In this document: piece by piece, positions 6,329-6,817 of the stretch
Layout: each line of letters starts with the position of its first letter
Numbering within the stretch: the first letter of the stretch is position 1
Assembly (NCBI GenBank): GCA_020426425.1
Contig: JAGQQB010000197.1
Coordinates: 1-6,817 of the forward strand
Reading direction: 5' to 3'
Source: Planctomycetaceae bacterium
Lineage (GTDB): Bacteria; Planctomycetota; Planctomycetia; Planctomycetales; Planctomycetaceae
Length of the DNA stretch: 6,817 bases
Notes under the pieces: model-generated
The model's database searches: none
What the model saw: only the letters and a program-made list of their open reading frames with translations
What the model was told of the DNA's origin: nothing
Made by a program: the position numbers and the translations under genes

Positions 6329-6817
6329 TTAGTGCTCGTGCAGGGACATCGCAATAAAAATGGTTGACAGGAAGGAAAACACGTACGCCTGAATAAAGGC
6401 GACGAGCAGTTCCAACAGGCCGACCCCAACCTGACCAATCAGGCTAGCCGGAGCCACAATCGACCACGCTCCATGATGTGCCACACTGGCGATAAAGCCA
6501 AGGATCACGCCGAGGACCGTATGCCCCCCCATGATGTTGGCAAACAAACGCACTGCAAGCACAGCATGCTTAATGAACAAGCCGATCAGTTCGATCCCAA
6601 AGATCAGAGGAATCAGCACGACCTTGATGGGTAACGGGGCATCGACATGCGGAATCATGTGCGTCCAGAAGCCGACATGACCATGCATTTCCGAACCGTA
6701 CTTATAAGTCGCGGCAAACGCTACCAAAGCGAGCGCGACGGTCACACTCAAGCTTCCAGTCGCCGACCCGAGCCACGGAATCGCACCCAGCAGATTGGCA
6801 AACAGAATGTAGAAGAA
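6329..6817 (-). CDS. atpB: Fo ATP synthase subunit a, C-terminal 162 residues (partial)
   Basis: The stator channel subunit that forms the two ion half-channels against the c ring. The frame is open to the window edge at 6817, so the N-terminus is missing. It starts within the conserved helix FFYILFANLLGAIP (the family's N-L-x-G-x-I-P block), continues through a long hydrophobic region, and contains the essential arginine R90 (partial numbering) in AVRLFANIMGGH. The final helix has E136 and Q143 in ELLVAFIQAYVF, matching the conserved family positions near the exit half-channel. It ends ...SLHEH, a common terminus for this subunit. It is the first gene of the operon visible here; atpI or other upstream genes would be outside the window. 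Confidence 0.96.
   Translation of the reverse strand, partial: FFYILFANLLGAIPWLGSATGSLSVTVALALVAFAATYKYGSEMHGHVGFWTHMIPHVDAPLPIKVVLIPLIFGIELIGLFIKHAVLAVRLFANIMGGHTVLGVILGFIASVAHHGAWSIVAPASLIGQVGVGLLELLVAFIQAYVFSFLSTIFIAMSLHEH

Overview
The window carries most of an F-type (FoF1) ATP synthase operon, entirely on the minus strand. Reading in the direction of transcription (high to low coordinates), the order is atpB (subunit a, 5' part outside the window), atpE (c), two b-type stator genes, atpH (delta), atpA (alpha), a small four-helix-bundle gene, atpG (gamma), a second four-helix-bundle gene, and atpD (beta, cut by the window start). atpC (epsilon) would be expected further downstream, outside the window. 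The two b subunits with signal peptides and His-rich N-terminal extensions, the c subunit with a cleavable-looking leader, the style of the gamma N-terminus and the sparse use of Shine-Dalgarno sites suggest a member of the Planctomycetota. That assignment is an inference from protein style, not a database result.

Region 6817-2189 is the ordinary part: membrane sector (a, c, two b), then stalk (delta) and catalytic alpha. The genes are tightly packed, and atpH overlaps atpA by 44 nt. The c-subunit sequence has the essential carboxylate but lacks the Na+-ligand pattern, so the enzyme is probably proton-driven.

Region 2188-423 is the unusual part. At both junctions of the F1 core (atpA/atpG and atpG/atpD) sits a compact cassette of about 420-440 bp. 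Each encodes a four-helix-bundle protein of the S23 / 23S rRNA intervening-sequence family, in the same direction as the operon. Each is flanked by inverted arrays of tandem 7-bp repeats (GGAGTTA type in one, GGGGTCA type in the other). The heptad sequence differs between cassettes, but within a cassette the two ends match. The two proteins are only about 57% identical, so these look like two independent insertions of related, miniature, IVS-like mobile elements rather than a local duplication. The arrays begin 3-4 nt after the upstream stop codon. They supply the ribosome binding site of the four-helix-bundle gene, they could pair in the mRNA to loop out its ORF, and at atpG the array occupies the place where its own ribosome binding site should be. 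The copy between atpA and atpG has an in-frame amber codon that removes its last helix, so it appears to be decaying.

No tRNA, rRNA, CRISPR array or promoter was recognised. No intergenic gap without a gene exceeds 300 bases; the longest, 6209-6328, shows nothing beyond the atpE ribosome binding site.
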